Assembly: GCA_018823415.1 (NCBI GenBank)
Contig: JAHJIN010000477.1
Location: 1 to 33,298 of the forward strand
Direction of reading: 5' to 3'
From: Chloroflexota bacterium
Lineage (GTDB): Bacteria; Chloroflexota; JAHJIN01
DNA: 33,298 bases
In this document: positions 24,341 through 32,997 of the stretch, in pieces
Layout: each line of letters opens with the position of its first letter
Numbering within the stretch: the stretch's first letter is position 1
Notes under the pieces: model-generated
What the model was told of the DNA's origin: nothing
The model's input: only the letters and a program-made list of their open reading frames with translations
The model's database searches: none
Position numbers and translations under genes: made by a program

Positions 24341-26218
24341 ATGAAAAACAAGATCAAGTATCTGATAGTCGTTGTGGGCATCCTACTCGTCGTCGGTACG
24401 ATTTTACTACCCGGGGTGACCGCCCGACCGAATCTCGAACTAGGGGCACAGGCACGGAATGGCAAAGGATTCCTCGGGCCCTCAAGTACGTTGTTCAGCT
24501 ACCAGGGCCAATTGCTGGACGTCAACGACGATCCGGTGAACAGCAGTGTGGAGATGACCTTCCACTTTTACCACGACCAAGATCCTGAAACAGGAGACCA
24601 GCCCTTCTGGACCGAAGCCCACAGTGGGGCCCAGGCCATCATCGTGACGGATGGGTTGTTCCATGTGCTGTTGGGCAGCCTAGTGCCGATCAACCAGGCT
24701 GATCTGACCGGCGACGTGTATCTGGAACTGGTGGTCGGTGGGGAGACGCTGGCCCCACGCGAATTGTTGACCAGTGTGGCCTTTGCGGTAGAGGCCGGGA
24801 CGCTTCCGGACGGTGCCGAAACTCAGGGTTCTCTTAATGTTTGTGGCGTTCTAGGACTACAAGCACATGATCTGATAGATGTGGATGATATTTCCTCGGG
24901 AAATCCAGATGGAGGGGGCTGGCATGCCCAAAACTTTCAGATCACTAACGGACAAGGGAATATCCGAATAAGGACTACGGACAACCTGTTCTTTTTCATT
25001 GACTCTAATAACGACACAGCAGATGCGGTGTTCCGTGTGTTGAAAGACAATGACAGCCTCAACGCACCTGTAGCAGAGATCTTTGCGGTTTCAGAGAGTG
25101 GCAATGTCACCGCGAGTGGCAACCTGACGCTAAAAGGCGATCTGTTACATATCCACAGCGATGCTGACACTACGACTTCGCAGATCAAGTTTCAAAACAA
25201 CGACTTTATCACCTACGATGATGGCACGATCTCACCGGGATCGTTTTCCTTGGATGCAGATGGGAATGCCGCGAATGCATTCCTGTTGGCCGGCGGTGCT
25301 TATCTCAACACAGGCTATGATAGCAGCTATCGGCTCAAGACAAATGGCAATGCCTACATTGGCGGGAACCTGAGCGTGGCAGGAATCCATACGCCATTCA
25401 ACATTGTCACAGAAAGAGCATGGCAGTTCAAGCAAATGGGCTCGGGGAGTACCGCTGATACGGCTCTGCATTCGACAGTTGATGACAAGCGCTTTGTTTT
25501 CACGAACCAAGATGATAGTGTGATTATGAGCATCAAGGCTGACAACGACACCGGGGGATCTCTTTCTGTTGGTCAGCCAGGTGCACATGAAGGTGGAGAA
25601 ATCACTTTGCAGAAAGGTTCTTCGGGGAGCTATTGGACGCTGGACAACTACTTTGGTGATTTTCGGCTGCATCACGACGGCAAGGTCTACCTTACGGTCA
25701 AGAAATCAATCGGGCCGGGGTTGGAAATCTGGCCTGGGTACAAGGACAATCAGCCCAACAGCGAGTGGGTCACTCTGGACATGCCAGGTACCAGGAACCT
25801 CAGGATATGGGACAATCTCTCGGTGAGCGGTTCCATGCAACTGGAAGGCCCCTGTATCACTGGGGCCTTCATCGAGGCGAACCTGCAGACGCAGAAGGAA
25901 AAAGAGGCCGGTCGCATCGACCGCTTTGAGGAAGGTGATGTGCTCTGCTGGGGCATGGACCAACTGGAGCTTTGCTCCTGCGCCAACGACCGGCTGGTGC
26001 AGGCCGTGGCAGATCCGCAGGGACGCCCTATCGTCCTGGGCGCAGAGGTCATCAAGGTCATTGGCCCAGTGCAGCGGGGGGACATCCTGGTCACCTCAAA
26101 CGTACCGGGGTATGCTATGGTCAACAACAACCCCGTTCCCGGTAGCGTTATCGCCCAGGCACTGGAGGATTTCGATGGGGATCGTGGTCTGATCAAGGCC
26201 ATGATCCGCAAGTGGTAG
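24341..26218 (+). CDS. Exported fibre-like protein, paralog B
   Basis: The protein has 625 residues; ATG 24341 has a GGAGGGAGAGG site upstream. It has the same plan as paralog A: signal peptide ending LLPGVTARP; N-terminal FSYQGQLLD...NGLFHVLLGS...AFAVEA domain (about 45-150); divergent beta-rich centre (about 160-425); then a C-terminal region nearly matching paralog A (YWTLDNYFGDFRLHH, NLQTQKEKEAGRIDRFEEGD, KVIGPVQRGDILVTSNVPGYAM). The centre differs in sequence and length from paralog A, so the pair looks like a duplication with a variable middle. There is an 80-base gap between the two genes, and a ribosome site but no obvious promoter, so they are likely co-transcribed. The ligand or role of the centre is unknown. 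Confidence 0.82.
   Translation: MKNKIKYLIVVVGILLVVGTILLPGVTARPNLELGAQARNGKGFLGPSSTLFSYQGQLLDVNDDPVNSSVEMTFHFYHDQDPETGDQPFWTEAHSGAQAIIVTDGLFHVLLGSLVPINQADLTGDVYLELVVGGETLAPRELLTSVAFAVEAGTLPDGAETQGSLNVCGVLGLQAHDLIDVDDISSGNPDGGGWHAQNFQITNGQGNIRIRTTDNLFFFIDSNNDTADAVFRVLKDNDSLNAPVAEIFAVSESGNVTASGNLTLKGDLLHIHSDADTTTSQIKFQNNDFITYDDGTISPGSFSLDADGNAANAFLLAGGAYLNTGYDSSYRLKTNGNAYIGGNLSVAGIHTPFNIVTERAWQFKQMGSGSTADTALHSTVDDKRFVFTNQDDSVIMSIKADNDTGGSLSVGQPGAHEGGEITLQKGSSGSYWTLDNYFGDFRLHHDGKVYLTVKKSIGPGLEIWPGYKDNQPNSEWVTLDMPGTRNLRIWDNLSVSGSMQLEGPCITGAFIEANLQTQKEKEAGRIDRFEEGDVLCWGMDQLELCSCANDRLVQAVADPQGRPIVLGAEVIKVIGPVQRGDILVTSNVPGYAMVNNNPVPGSVIAQALEDFDGDRGLIKAMIRKW
25616..25679 (+). repeat. 64-bp identical repeat, copy 2 (with 23653-23716)
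   Basis: Identical to 23653-23716, inside paralog B. Confidence 0.85.
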
Positions 26219-26288
26219 AAGTTGCCAAACCAGCGAAAGTTCATCATGTTTCGAGTTCCCTGATGATAGGAGAAAAAAGGAGCAAGCT

Positions 26289-29200
26289 ATGTTCAGTAAG
26301 CTTAAGAAACATGCTGCGCATCTTTTGGTAGTGATGAGCCTGATATGCATGATCCTACTAATGCTACCAAGTAAAGCATGGACATTGGAGCTAGACGAAT
26401 ACGCAGGAAGACACGAAGACTGGGTAGTCTATACTGATGATGCATACGGATTCTCGCTGGAATATCCCAAAACCTGGAGTGTCTTTCCTAACTTTAGTCA
26501 AGGGCATGCTCAAGGATTGGGTGGGGTGGCTTTCTCGTCTGCCTCCCTGTGTTCTGACATTCCTAGTTTACCTGTTGCTCCAGCTCAGATTGCCATGATC
26601 ATTTCCTTGGAAGAAACAAACGTGCCCACTAAAAGTGCGCTCTTGCCCTATATTCGGGAGCAACATGGTCAGGATTACATGCACATCGTTGGAGAAAGTC
26701 GTCTGACCAATGGTGTGGAATTAGTTGAAGCTGTGCATGAACAAGCCCACATATTTTTCCTGCGCTGGGAAAACAGGCTGTACGCCGTAACCTTACCGTG
26801 GACAAATTCCTCAGCCTGGCAAAGTACCCTTCTTCAGACTTTGGATACTCTTGTATTGACACAAGATGATTCGCAAACGACAACAGATGGCTTGACGATC
26901 CACGTTGATACAGGCACAAAACGACAACCTCTACCTGCTAGTTCTTCATCAGCCGGGCTTTTAACTCCCCCTTCAATGCTCTTCCCCTGGGATTCTTCGC
27001 TGGACACCATTCGTTACACTGGCGGTCCCCACGGTTCGCCGTGGATCATTTGCGGACAGTATTCATGGAGCGGCTATGAAGGTATAGACTTTGGCATGTC
27101 TTTACAAGAAGTTTTGGCCGTCGCTGGTGGATCGGTACAAAATGCCGACTGGGATGCAGTGTGTGGCTATTATGTAATCATTGACCATGGCGGTGGTTGG
27201 ACAACACACTACTGGCATCTTGATGGTGTAAATGGGTCAATCTCACCCGCTGTCTCGATTAGCCAGGGCAGGTTGTTGGGCATTTCAGGCAATAAAGGAT
27301 CAGGAGCGGGAGGAGCATATCATCTCCACTTGTCACTCCGCCATAATGGAACTTCCTATTCGTGGAATGGGGTCGCGATTGATGGATGGAAGGTTAGAAG
27401 CGATCTTGTGTCTGGCGATACAACTAAAGGATACAATTATCAAGGAACCATGACGCAAGGAGGTGAAACGCTGGTCACAATATCGGAATGTGAAGGACGA
27501 CAGGCGCTAGAACATCATGGTAGTACAAGTACGGCCCATGCAGCAACGGGGGGCCAAGGAACTATCCTGTACTCAAGTAACCACAAGAATACAAATGGTG
27601 GTAACTGTTGCGGCTGCAGCACCATTGCTGCACTTAAGAAAGATAACTCGTTGCCATTAGCAAGCGAGTTCGACAATCCTTCACCCGCTACCTACATATC
27701 AGCGTCAACTGAGACCATGCTCGTGGGGGGCATTGGTTCACTTCCAGGACCAGTCGAACCTAACGCTCCAGGCGGTTTCGATCAGGATCGAGTGCTTTGT
27801 GACAGCGACCTGCTCGCTGTAAACTCGATGAGCGAATCAAATATACAAGATTTGCTAGACGGACGCAATAGTTTCTTTATAAACTATTATGATCCACAAA
27901 CAGGACTCCTGGCAAGTCACATTATCTACACGGAAGCTCAGAACAACCAGATCAGTCCTAAACTGCTCTTGGCCAAGATGCAACAAGAATCCAGCAGCAT
28001 CTGGAGTTGGCAGGACATGAGTCAGCTAGTTGATCCAGATCGTCCCGAACTGGGAACCAGGGCTGATTGGGTCTTGTTTTATGGGTGGCCAGATTCGGAC
28101 GTACCCAATCCGGCCTACAAAGGTTTCTATAATCAGGTACACAATGCTGCTCAGTCACTGCGAAACTGGTTTGATGATCCGGGGGCCATGGGGTGGGCAG
28201 TCGGACAACCGCACACTGTGTCAGATGGTACCGTGACGCCGGCAAACGCTGCTACCTGTTCACTATACATCTACACCCCATGGATTGGCAGCAACAACCT
28301 ACTATGGCAAGTCTGGTGGATGATGTGGGGAGACACTGGATGTAATGATGGCAATGCCAATTGCTGCGGCTGTGGCCGCCAACCGGCCCAGTTTACCACT
28401 TATCGGAGCCCGACCCCCATTCCGATGCGGGAACCTGACTTTGCTCGCACATTCGGGCCGGAACCGGTCGTCCCAATAGGTACCCATGAAACAGGTCGTT
28501 CTACACCAACACCGTCGTCAGGATCAGTTGCACCAACCCCATCACCGATATCTACGGTCAGTCCAACGCCCGTTCCCGACACAGATCCACCCTCTCCCCC
28601 GGCTGACGTTCAGAGCGATGCGCCTGGTTCCACCTGGAGCAACGACCCGGTCGTTCAGCTCCATTGGACTCCAGCACGAGACGCCGAGGGGTCAATCGCC
28701 CAGTATCTCGTCACCTGGGATCGGTCGACGGATACCGAACCAGACACCACGAGCAACTTGGCTGGGAGCACCACCCAAGTTACCAGTCCGCCGCTGGAAA
28801 CCGGCCGGTGGTACGCTCACCTACGAGCAGTGGACGAGGCCGGCAATACCAGTTCCACCGTCCATGTTGGTCCATTCCTGATCGATGTGACTGCTCCAGA
28901 CTGCTCCCCCACTACCGACACTGGAGAACCTGTTTGGCAGAATGATCCCACACCACCTACCTTCACCTGGCAGCCGGCCACGGATATCGACGCCGGTGTA
29001 AGTGGCTACCGCATCTATTGGGGCGATGACCCGGCCGGCCAGGCCGATAGGCTCATTGCAGAACCCACCTATAATCCGCCAGCGTTGGACCAGGCAATAG
29101 GTGCAGCCACGCGCTACCTGCGGGCGGCTCCCGTGGACGGCGCTGGCAACCAGGGCGAATGGACCACAGTGGCCTCGTGGCGATACGACGGCACGCGACC

Positions 29201-30197
29201 CACTGCCACGCTAGACATCAATAACGGTGCCAAGACTACCCAGGCCCTCAATGTAGCGCTGCATCTGTCAGCCGAGGACAGCGACAGCAGTGTCGCCATG
29301 ATGCGCTTCAGTCACGATGACACGCATTGGACAGATTGGGAGCCTTATGCGCCCCAGCGGGGATGGACGCTGCCCGCCCAGTCAGGTAAACAGACTGTGT
29401 ATGGCCAAGTGCGGGATGGGGCCGGAAACGAGTCTGCTATCTGCCAGTCAGTCATCACTGTGAACCTCGAAGTCTCCCGTACTTTGTCGACCAATTACCA
29501 GTTGGTTCGTAGCGTGGTGGCGATGGGGGGCGGACGCAAATTCTCGGACAACTATCAAGTGCAGGGTACTTGGGGCCAGGCCTTTGCTGGCGAGTATCTG
29601 CAAAGCAACAGCTACCAGATCTATAGCGGATATTGGAGCCCCGTAAAGAGTGCGGCGTTCATCACCATCAGCATCTCGCTGGAATCTGGCTGGAATCTGG
29701 TTTCCATCCCCATTCGGCCGGTGGATACAACTATCGGCCAGGTACTGGCCCCCATCGCAGGCAACTATGATCTGGTCTATGCCTATGACGGCTGTGACTC
29801 GGACGATCCGTGGAAAAAGTACGATCCAGATGCTCCACCATTTGCCAGCGACCTGACCAAGCCGGACGAAACCAAGGGGTTCTGGATCAATATACTCGCT
29901 GCCGATACCCTGGTTGTGACCGGGACTGTGCCAAGCATCATGACCATCCCTTTATGTACCGGGTGGAACCTGGTTGGCTATCCCTCGTTCCAGAATCGGC
30001 CGGTCACCGAGGCTCTGGCCTCGATAGCTGGGCAATACGTCATTGTCTACGCTTATGATGCTTCTGACAGCGCAGATCCCTGGAAAAAATACGATCCCAA
30101 CGCGCCGCCTTTCTCCAATGATCTGACCGAGATGCAACCAGATCTGGGATATTGGATCCAGGTCAGCGAGGACTGTGTGTGGACAGTGAACAACTGA
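26289..30197 (+). CDS. Secreted cell-wall protein: M23-like and lysozyme-like domains, Ig and GWN repeats
   Basis: The protein has 1302 residues; ATG 26289 has an AAAAGGAG site upstream. Order: signal peptide (about 1-31); a PsbP-like region (about 40-190); an M23-like domain (about 250-365) with YEGIDFG, YWHLDG (His310) and HLH (His345, His347), but with Tyr263 where the first metal ligand His of HxxxD normally sits; a CCGC motif (440-443); a lysozyme/transglycosylase-like region (about 510-680, LLLAKMQQESS, WVLFYGWPD); a second CCGC motif (692-695); a Thr/Pro/Ser linker (about 735-780); Ig/FN3-like domains; and two GWN repeats at the C-terminus (about 1135-1302, ending VWTVNN). Peptidoglycan or surface-polymer attachment and remodelling is likely. 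The Tyr263 change questions whether the M23-like domain is active. Confidence 0.85.
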   Translation: MFSKLKKHAAHLLVVMSLICMILLMLPSKAWTLELDEYAGRHEDWVVYTDDAYGFSLEYPKTWSVFPNFSQGHAQGLGGVAFSSASLCSDIPSLPVAPAQIAMIISLEETNVPTKSALLPYIREQHGQDYMHIVGESRLTNGVELVEAVHEQAHIFFLRWENRLYAVTLPWTNSSAWQSTLLQTLDTLVLTQDDSQTTTDGLTIHVDTGTKRQPLPASSSSAGLLTPPSMLFPWDSSLDTIRYTGGPHGSPWIICGQYSWSGYEGIDFGMSLQEVLAVAGGSVQNADWDAVCGYYVIIDHGGGWTTHYWHLDGVNGSISPAVSISQGRLLGISGNKGSGAGGAYHLHLSLRHNGTSYSWNGVAIDGWKVRSDLVSGDTTKGYNYQGTMTQGGETLVTISECEGRQALEHHGSTSTAHAATGGQGTILYSSNHKNTNGGNCCGCSTIAALKKDNSLPLASEFDNPSPATYISASTETMLVGGIGSLPGPVEPNAPGGFDQDRVLCDSDLLAVNSMSESNIQDLLDGRNSFFINYYDPQTGLLASHIIYTEAQNNQISPKLLLAKMQQESSSIWSWQDMSQLVDPDRPELGTRADWVLFYGWPDSDVPNPAYKGFYNQVHNAAQSLRNWFDDPGAMGWAVGQPHTVSDGTVTPANAATCSLYIYTPWIGSNNLLWQVWWMMWGDTGCNDGNANCCGCGRQPAQFTTYRSPTPIPMREPDFARTFGPEPVVPIGTHETGRSTPTPSSGSVAPTPSPISTVSPTPVPDTDPPSPPADVQSDAPGSTWSNDPVVQLHWTPARDAEGSIAQYLVTWDRSTDTEPDTTSNLAGSTTQVTSPPLETGRWYAHLRAVDEAGNTSSTVHVGPFLIDVTAPDCSPTTDTGEPVWQNDPTPPTFTWQPATDIDAGVSGYRIYWGDDPAGQADRLIAEPTYNPPALDQAIGAATRYLRAAPVDGAGNQGEWTTVASWRYDGTRPTATLDINNGAKTTQALNVALHLSAEDSDSSVAMMRFSHDDTHWTDWEPYAPQRGWTLPAQSGKQTVYGQVRDGAGNESAICQSVITVNLEVSRTLSTNYQLVRSVVAMGGGRKFSDNYQVQGTWGQAFAGEYLQSNSYQIYSGYWSPVKSAAFITISISLESGWNLVSIPIRPVDTTIGQVLAPIAGNYDLVYAYDGCDSDDPWKKYDPDAPPFASDLTKPDETKGFWINILAADTLVVTGTVPSIMTIPLCTGWNLVGYPSFQNRPVTEALASIAGQYVIVYAYDASDSADPWKKYDPNAPPFSNDLTEMQPDLGYWIQVSEDCVWTVNN

Positions 30198-30249
30198 ACA
30201 GATCATACGTGGTAGAGGAAATCATGTCTTGTCAGGAGAGGGAATAACC

Positions 30250-32271
30250 ATGAAAAAGCAAATCACGCGATTAGCAGCCTGTTTGACGATGTTCTCGATG
30301 ATTTTGTCAGCAGTCACGCCGGCTTGGGCCATTCCGCCACGACCCTCTGGCTTCTGGGGCACAGCCCAGGTGAGTGGGCAGAATGTCCCAGATGGCACTG
30401 TAGTCAGTGCCTGGATCAATGGCACTCGGTACACGGCTACCGCGACGCTGACCTGGAATGGAGATTCGTTTTATAGCATTGACGTGCCCGGCGACGACCC
30501 GGATACGCCGGGCATTGAAGGCGGGCATGAGGGTGATACTATCATTTTCAAGATCGGTGAGCAGACAACCAATCAGACCGGCGTCTGGCACGAAGGGTCG
30601 AACGTGGAACTGAACCTGACCATCTCAAGCGAGCCGGACATCACGGTATCACCGCCCAGCTTGCCGGTTGCGCTCCATGAGGGTGACAGCACCACAGCGG
30701 CGTTAACGATTGGCAATGTCGGCAGCGCGACGCTGAGTTGGTCCGCTAGTGTCAGTGAGACTTGGGTCAGCAGTGTTTCTCCATCCGCCGGCAGTACCGC
30801 GCCAGGCGGTTCGACAGCAATTTCGATAGGTATCAGTGCCAGTGGACTGGCCGTCGGGACGTATAATGGGGCGCTGACTATCGCATCCAATGATCCAGAT
30901 GAGCCAACGGTGACGGTACCGATTCATCTGACAGTGTCGGGAGCCGGTATTGACGTGTATGTGCCGCCCAGCACGCAGGTTATGGTTGGTACTCGGGTAG
31001 CGATCCCGGTCTACATTGATACCGACGTAACCGGGATAGGAATCAGTTCGTTTGCTTTTACATTGCAGTTCGATGCCAGTCAGTTAGGCTGTGTCGGTGT
31101 TGGCATAGCAAATACCTTAAGCGCAGATTGGAATGTAGTGCCAAACTGCCAACCGGCCCAGATCCGAGTGGCGGGCTATAGTGACCAAGCGCTGGCAGGC
31201 AGTGGGCCACTGGTTTATGTGACCTTTGACGTCGCAGGTGAACTAGGATCAGAAGGAACTTTTGCCTTCTCTGAATTCCGGTTCAACGAGGGCGAGCCCC
31301 CGGCCATACCCCATAGTGGAACGATCATCGTCGGAGATGGATTCACCGTGGCCGGCGCAGTTGCATATTACCAGAACATGAATCCCGTATCGGAAGCGTC
31401 TATCGTATTTTCGGGACCGTCCAATCTAACCACCACGACTAATGCCGCTGGTACCTATGTGGCCGAGTTCACGGCCTCGGGTAGCTATGCGGCTAAACCC
31501 ACAAAAACGGGGGCCGTCGACAGCACAATTTCTGCACTGGATGCTGCTTGGGCCGCGCAGTATGATGCTGGGCTTCGGCCCCTCGCCCCTGAGCAAGTGC
31601 GTGCTGGCGACGTTACCGAGAACGGTGCCTTAACGGCTTATGACGCCTCCAAGATCATGCTCCATGTAGTTGGGAATCCCGATCTAGGGACATGTGTAGG
31701 TGAATGGCGCTTTGATCCCCCAAGTCGGCAATATGCGAACCTGGGCAACGATCTCGCCGCTGAGGACTATACCGCTTACTTGATGGGCGATGTGACAGCG
31801 AACTGGACAGCTAGCAGCCAACTTGGGTACGAGATGGGTGAGAATGTAGAAGTACATCTGCCCGCGTTGGAAGTCGGTCCTGGACAGCCAGTGACTATCT
31901 CCATTGCAGTCAACGATGTAACCGGTCTGGGAATCGAGGCCTATGAAGGGGTGCTGAGTTTTGACCCAGAAGTGCTGACCGCAACGGCCATGGTTGTCCA
32001 GACAGGGACACTAAGCAAGGACTGGACCGTCGCGCAACACGCCAAAGGTGGAGAGATCCATTTTGCGGCTTATGGGCTGACGCCCATGGCTGGCGAGGGT
32101 ACGCTGCTAGCCTTTGTCTGCCAAGCCACAGGCCACCCCGGCGAACAGACGGCGCTAACCTTCACCAAGATGAGGTTCAACGAGGGTCAACCGTCGGTTC
32201 GGCCTTTCGATGGACAGTTGCGTATTAGCGTGAAGGTCTTTCTGCCTCTGGTGATATGTTCGGGGCGCTAA
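30250..32271 (+). CDS. Secreted cohesin-dockerin-cohesin protein
   Basis: The protein has 673 residues. ATG 30250 is preferred (AGGAGAGGG at 30234-30242); a longer frame from 30229 overlaps that site. Order: signal peptide (to about 28, ending PAWAI); one copy of the shared surface module (about 31-130); an Ig-like/BACON-type domain (about 133-230, ITVSPPSLPV start, ASNDPDEPTVTVPIHLTV end); cohesin 1 (about 232-360, FTLQFDASQL, VYVTFDVAGE); a regulatory-fold segment and dockerin-type calcium loops (AGDVTENGALTAYDASKIML, about 455-475); cohesin 2 (about 530-660, GVLSFDPEVLTATA); and tail VFLPLVICSGR. Two cohesins and a dockerin in one chain could self-assemble or bridge partners such as the dockerin proteins at 1676 and 3638. 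Binding pairs cannot be proved from sequence. Confidence 0.88.
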   Translation: MKKQITRLAACLTMFSMILSAVTPAWAIPPRPSGFWGTAQVSGQNVPDGTVVSAWINGTRYTATATLTWNGDSFYSIDVPGDDPDTPGIEGGHEGDTIIFKIGEQTTNQTGVWHEGSNVELNLTISSEPDITVSPPSLPVALHEGDSTTAALTIGNVGSATLSWSASVSETWVSSVSPSAGSTAPGGSTAISIGISASGLAVGTYNGALTIASNDPDEPTVTVPIHLTVSGAGIDVYVPPSTQVMVGTRVAIPVYIDTDVTGIGISSFAFTLQFDASQLGCVGVGIANTLSADWNVVPNCQPAQIRVAGYSDQALAGSGPLVYVTFDVAGELGSEGTFAFSEFRFNEGEPPAIPHSGTIIVGDGFTVAGAVAYYQNMNPVSEASIVFSGPSNLTTTTNAAGTYVAEFTASGSYAAKPTKTGAVDSTISALDAAWAAQYDAGLRPLAPEQVRAGDVTENGALTAYDASKIMLHVVGNPDLGTCVGEWRFDPPSRQYANLGNDLAAEDYTAYLMGDVTANWTASSQLGYEMGENVEVHLPALEVGPGQPVTISIAVNDVTGLGIEAYEGVLSFDPEVLTATAMVVQTGTLSKDWTVAQHAKGGEIHFAAYGLTPMAGEGTLLAFVCQATGHPGEQTALTFTKMRFNEGQPSVRPFDGQLRISVKVFLPLVICSGR

Positions 32272-32640
32272 CCAAGATAGCACCGGTCTTTGTTCGTCTG
32301 CTGTTGGACGGCGAGCGAACCGTCTTGCAGGCGAGGGCTGAGGTCAGCGGATGCGTTCGTGCTGCGGCAATGTCAGATCGTGTTAGCGGATGTGCGAGGG
32401 AGGCGCGCCTCGGGGATTGCGATCGAACTGGGCTGCGACGCCGGCACCATGCTGCACGCTATCCCGATCAAGAACCCCGGGCTCAACCCTATCGAGGCCT
32501 GCTGTCGGTATGCCAAGCGCCAGGTAGTCGAGCCGACGCGCCTGTTGTTCGCGCGAGTTGGCAGGCTGGGTGTGCTGAGGTGTCCCCATTCCGGCTGTGC
32601 CCATGAGCCGCACTTGAAGGCCCTCGAAAAGGTCGTCTGA
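32272..32640 (+). pseudogene. IS630-type transposase remnant, internally deleted
   Basis: The N-terminal helix-turn-helix part is split over two frames: VFVRLLLDGERTVLQA from about 32286, then GLRSADAFVLRQCQIVLAD from about 32332 in the next frame. It runs through RGRRASGIAIELGCD, then jumps at about 32461 to the family's C-terminal end (NPGLNPIEA..RYAKR.VVEP...PHEPHL-like pieces), with a stop at 32638-32640. About 200 residues of catalytic core are missing compared with a full-length IS630 transposase, and at least one frameshift is present. It cannot encode an active enzyme. The remnant directly abuts the cohesin gene stop (32271). No inverted repeats could be defined. Confidence 0.75.
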
Positions 32641-32943
32641 ATATGCAATAGCGATCACGCTCAAGTGAACCGATTTACTCTGATAGATCCCCATCACCAA
32701 CCAGACCAAGTTGCGCATGAGTATGCGGTGCGCGCCGGGGCCTTGCTCGGCAACTTTCTGCGGTATTACCCGCGCGCCGCAGCCGCGCAGCAATACCAAT
32801 CGCCCGCGCACAAACTCAACGGCTTTGTGTATCACGACAATTGGCTACACAATCTCCTCATCTCAGCTTCCATGGGGGGGCTACCGGCAGTGACCACAGA
32901 ATCCGTTAGAACCAGGTTTTGTCAGTCGACCAGTACACACCAC
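32641..32943. other. Region without a supportable gene
   Basis: About 300 bases separate the IS630-type remnant from the helicase terminator. A 106-codon open frame on the plus strand (32665-32985) has no ribosome site, no recognisable domain, and runs into the terminator hairpin. I regard it as chance. No promoter or repeat was clear. Confidence 0.6.
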
Positions 32944-32983
32944 AAGCGAAAGGCCGCCGTGCACAATCGGCGGCCTTTCGCTT
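32944..32983 (-). terminator. 16-bp-stem terminator of the helicase gene
   Basis: Perfect 16-bp stem (32944-32959 with 32968-32983), 8-base loop (32960-32967). It starts 14 bases past the DnaB-like gene stop (32998-33000) on the minus strand. The stem ends contain short T-runs (CCTTTCGCTT) on both strands, so it may act in both directions. The high GC stem fits an intrinsic terminator even without a long T tract. Confidence 0.8.
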
Positions 32984-32997
32984 GAGAAAACAGTTTG

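Noticed and set aside
22228..26218. Prophage tail-fibre locus
   Set aside because: Both proteins have clear signal peptides and no phage structural, lysis or integrase genes are nearby, so an exported bacterial fibre is more likely.
32665..32985. A 106-codon plus-strand open frame before the helicase terminator
   Set aside because: No ribosome site, no domain, low-quality composition, and it crosses the 16-bp-stem hairpin.
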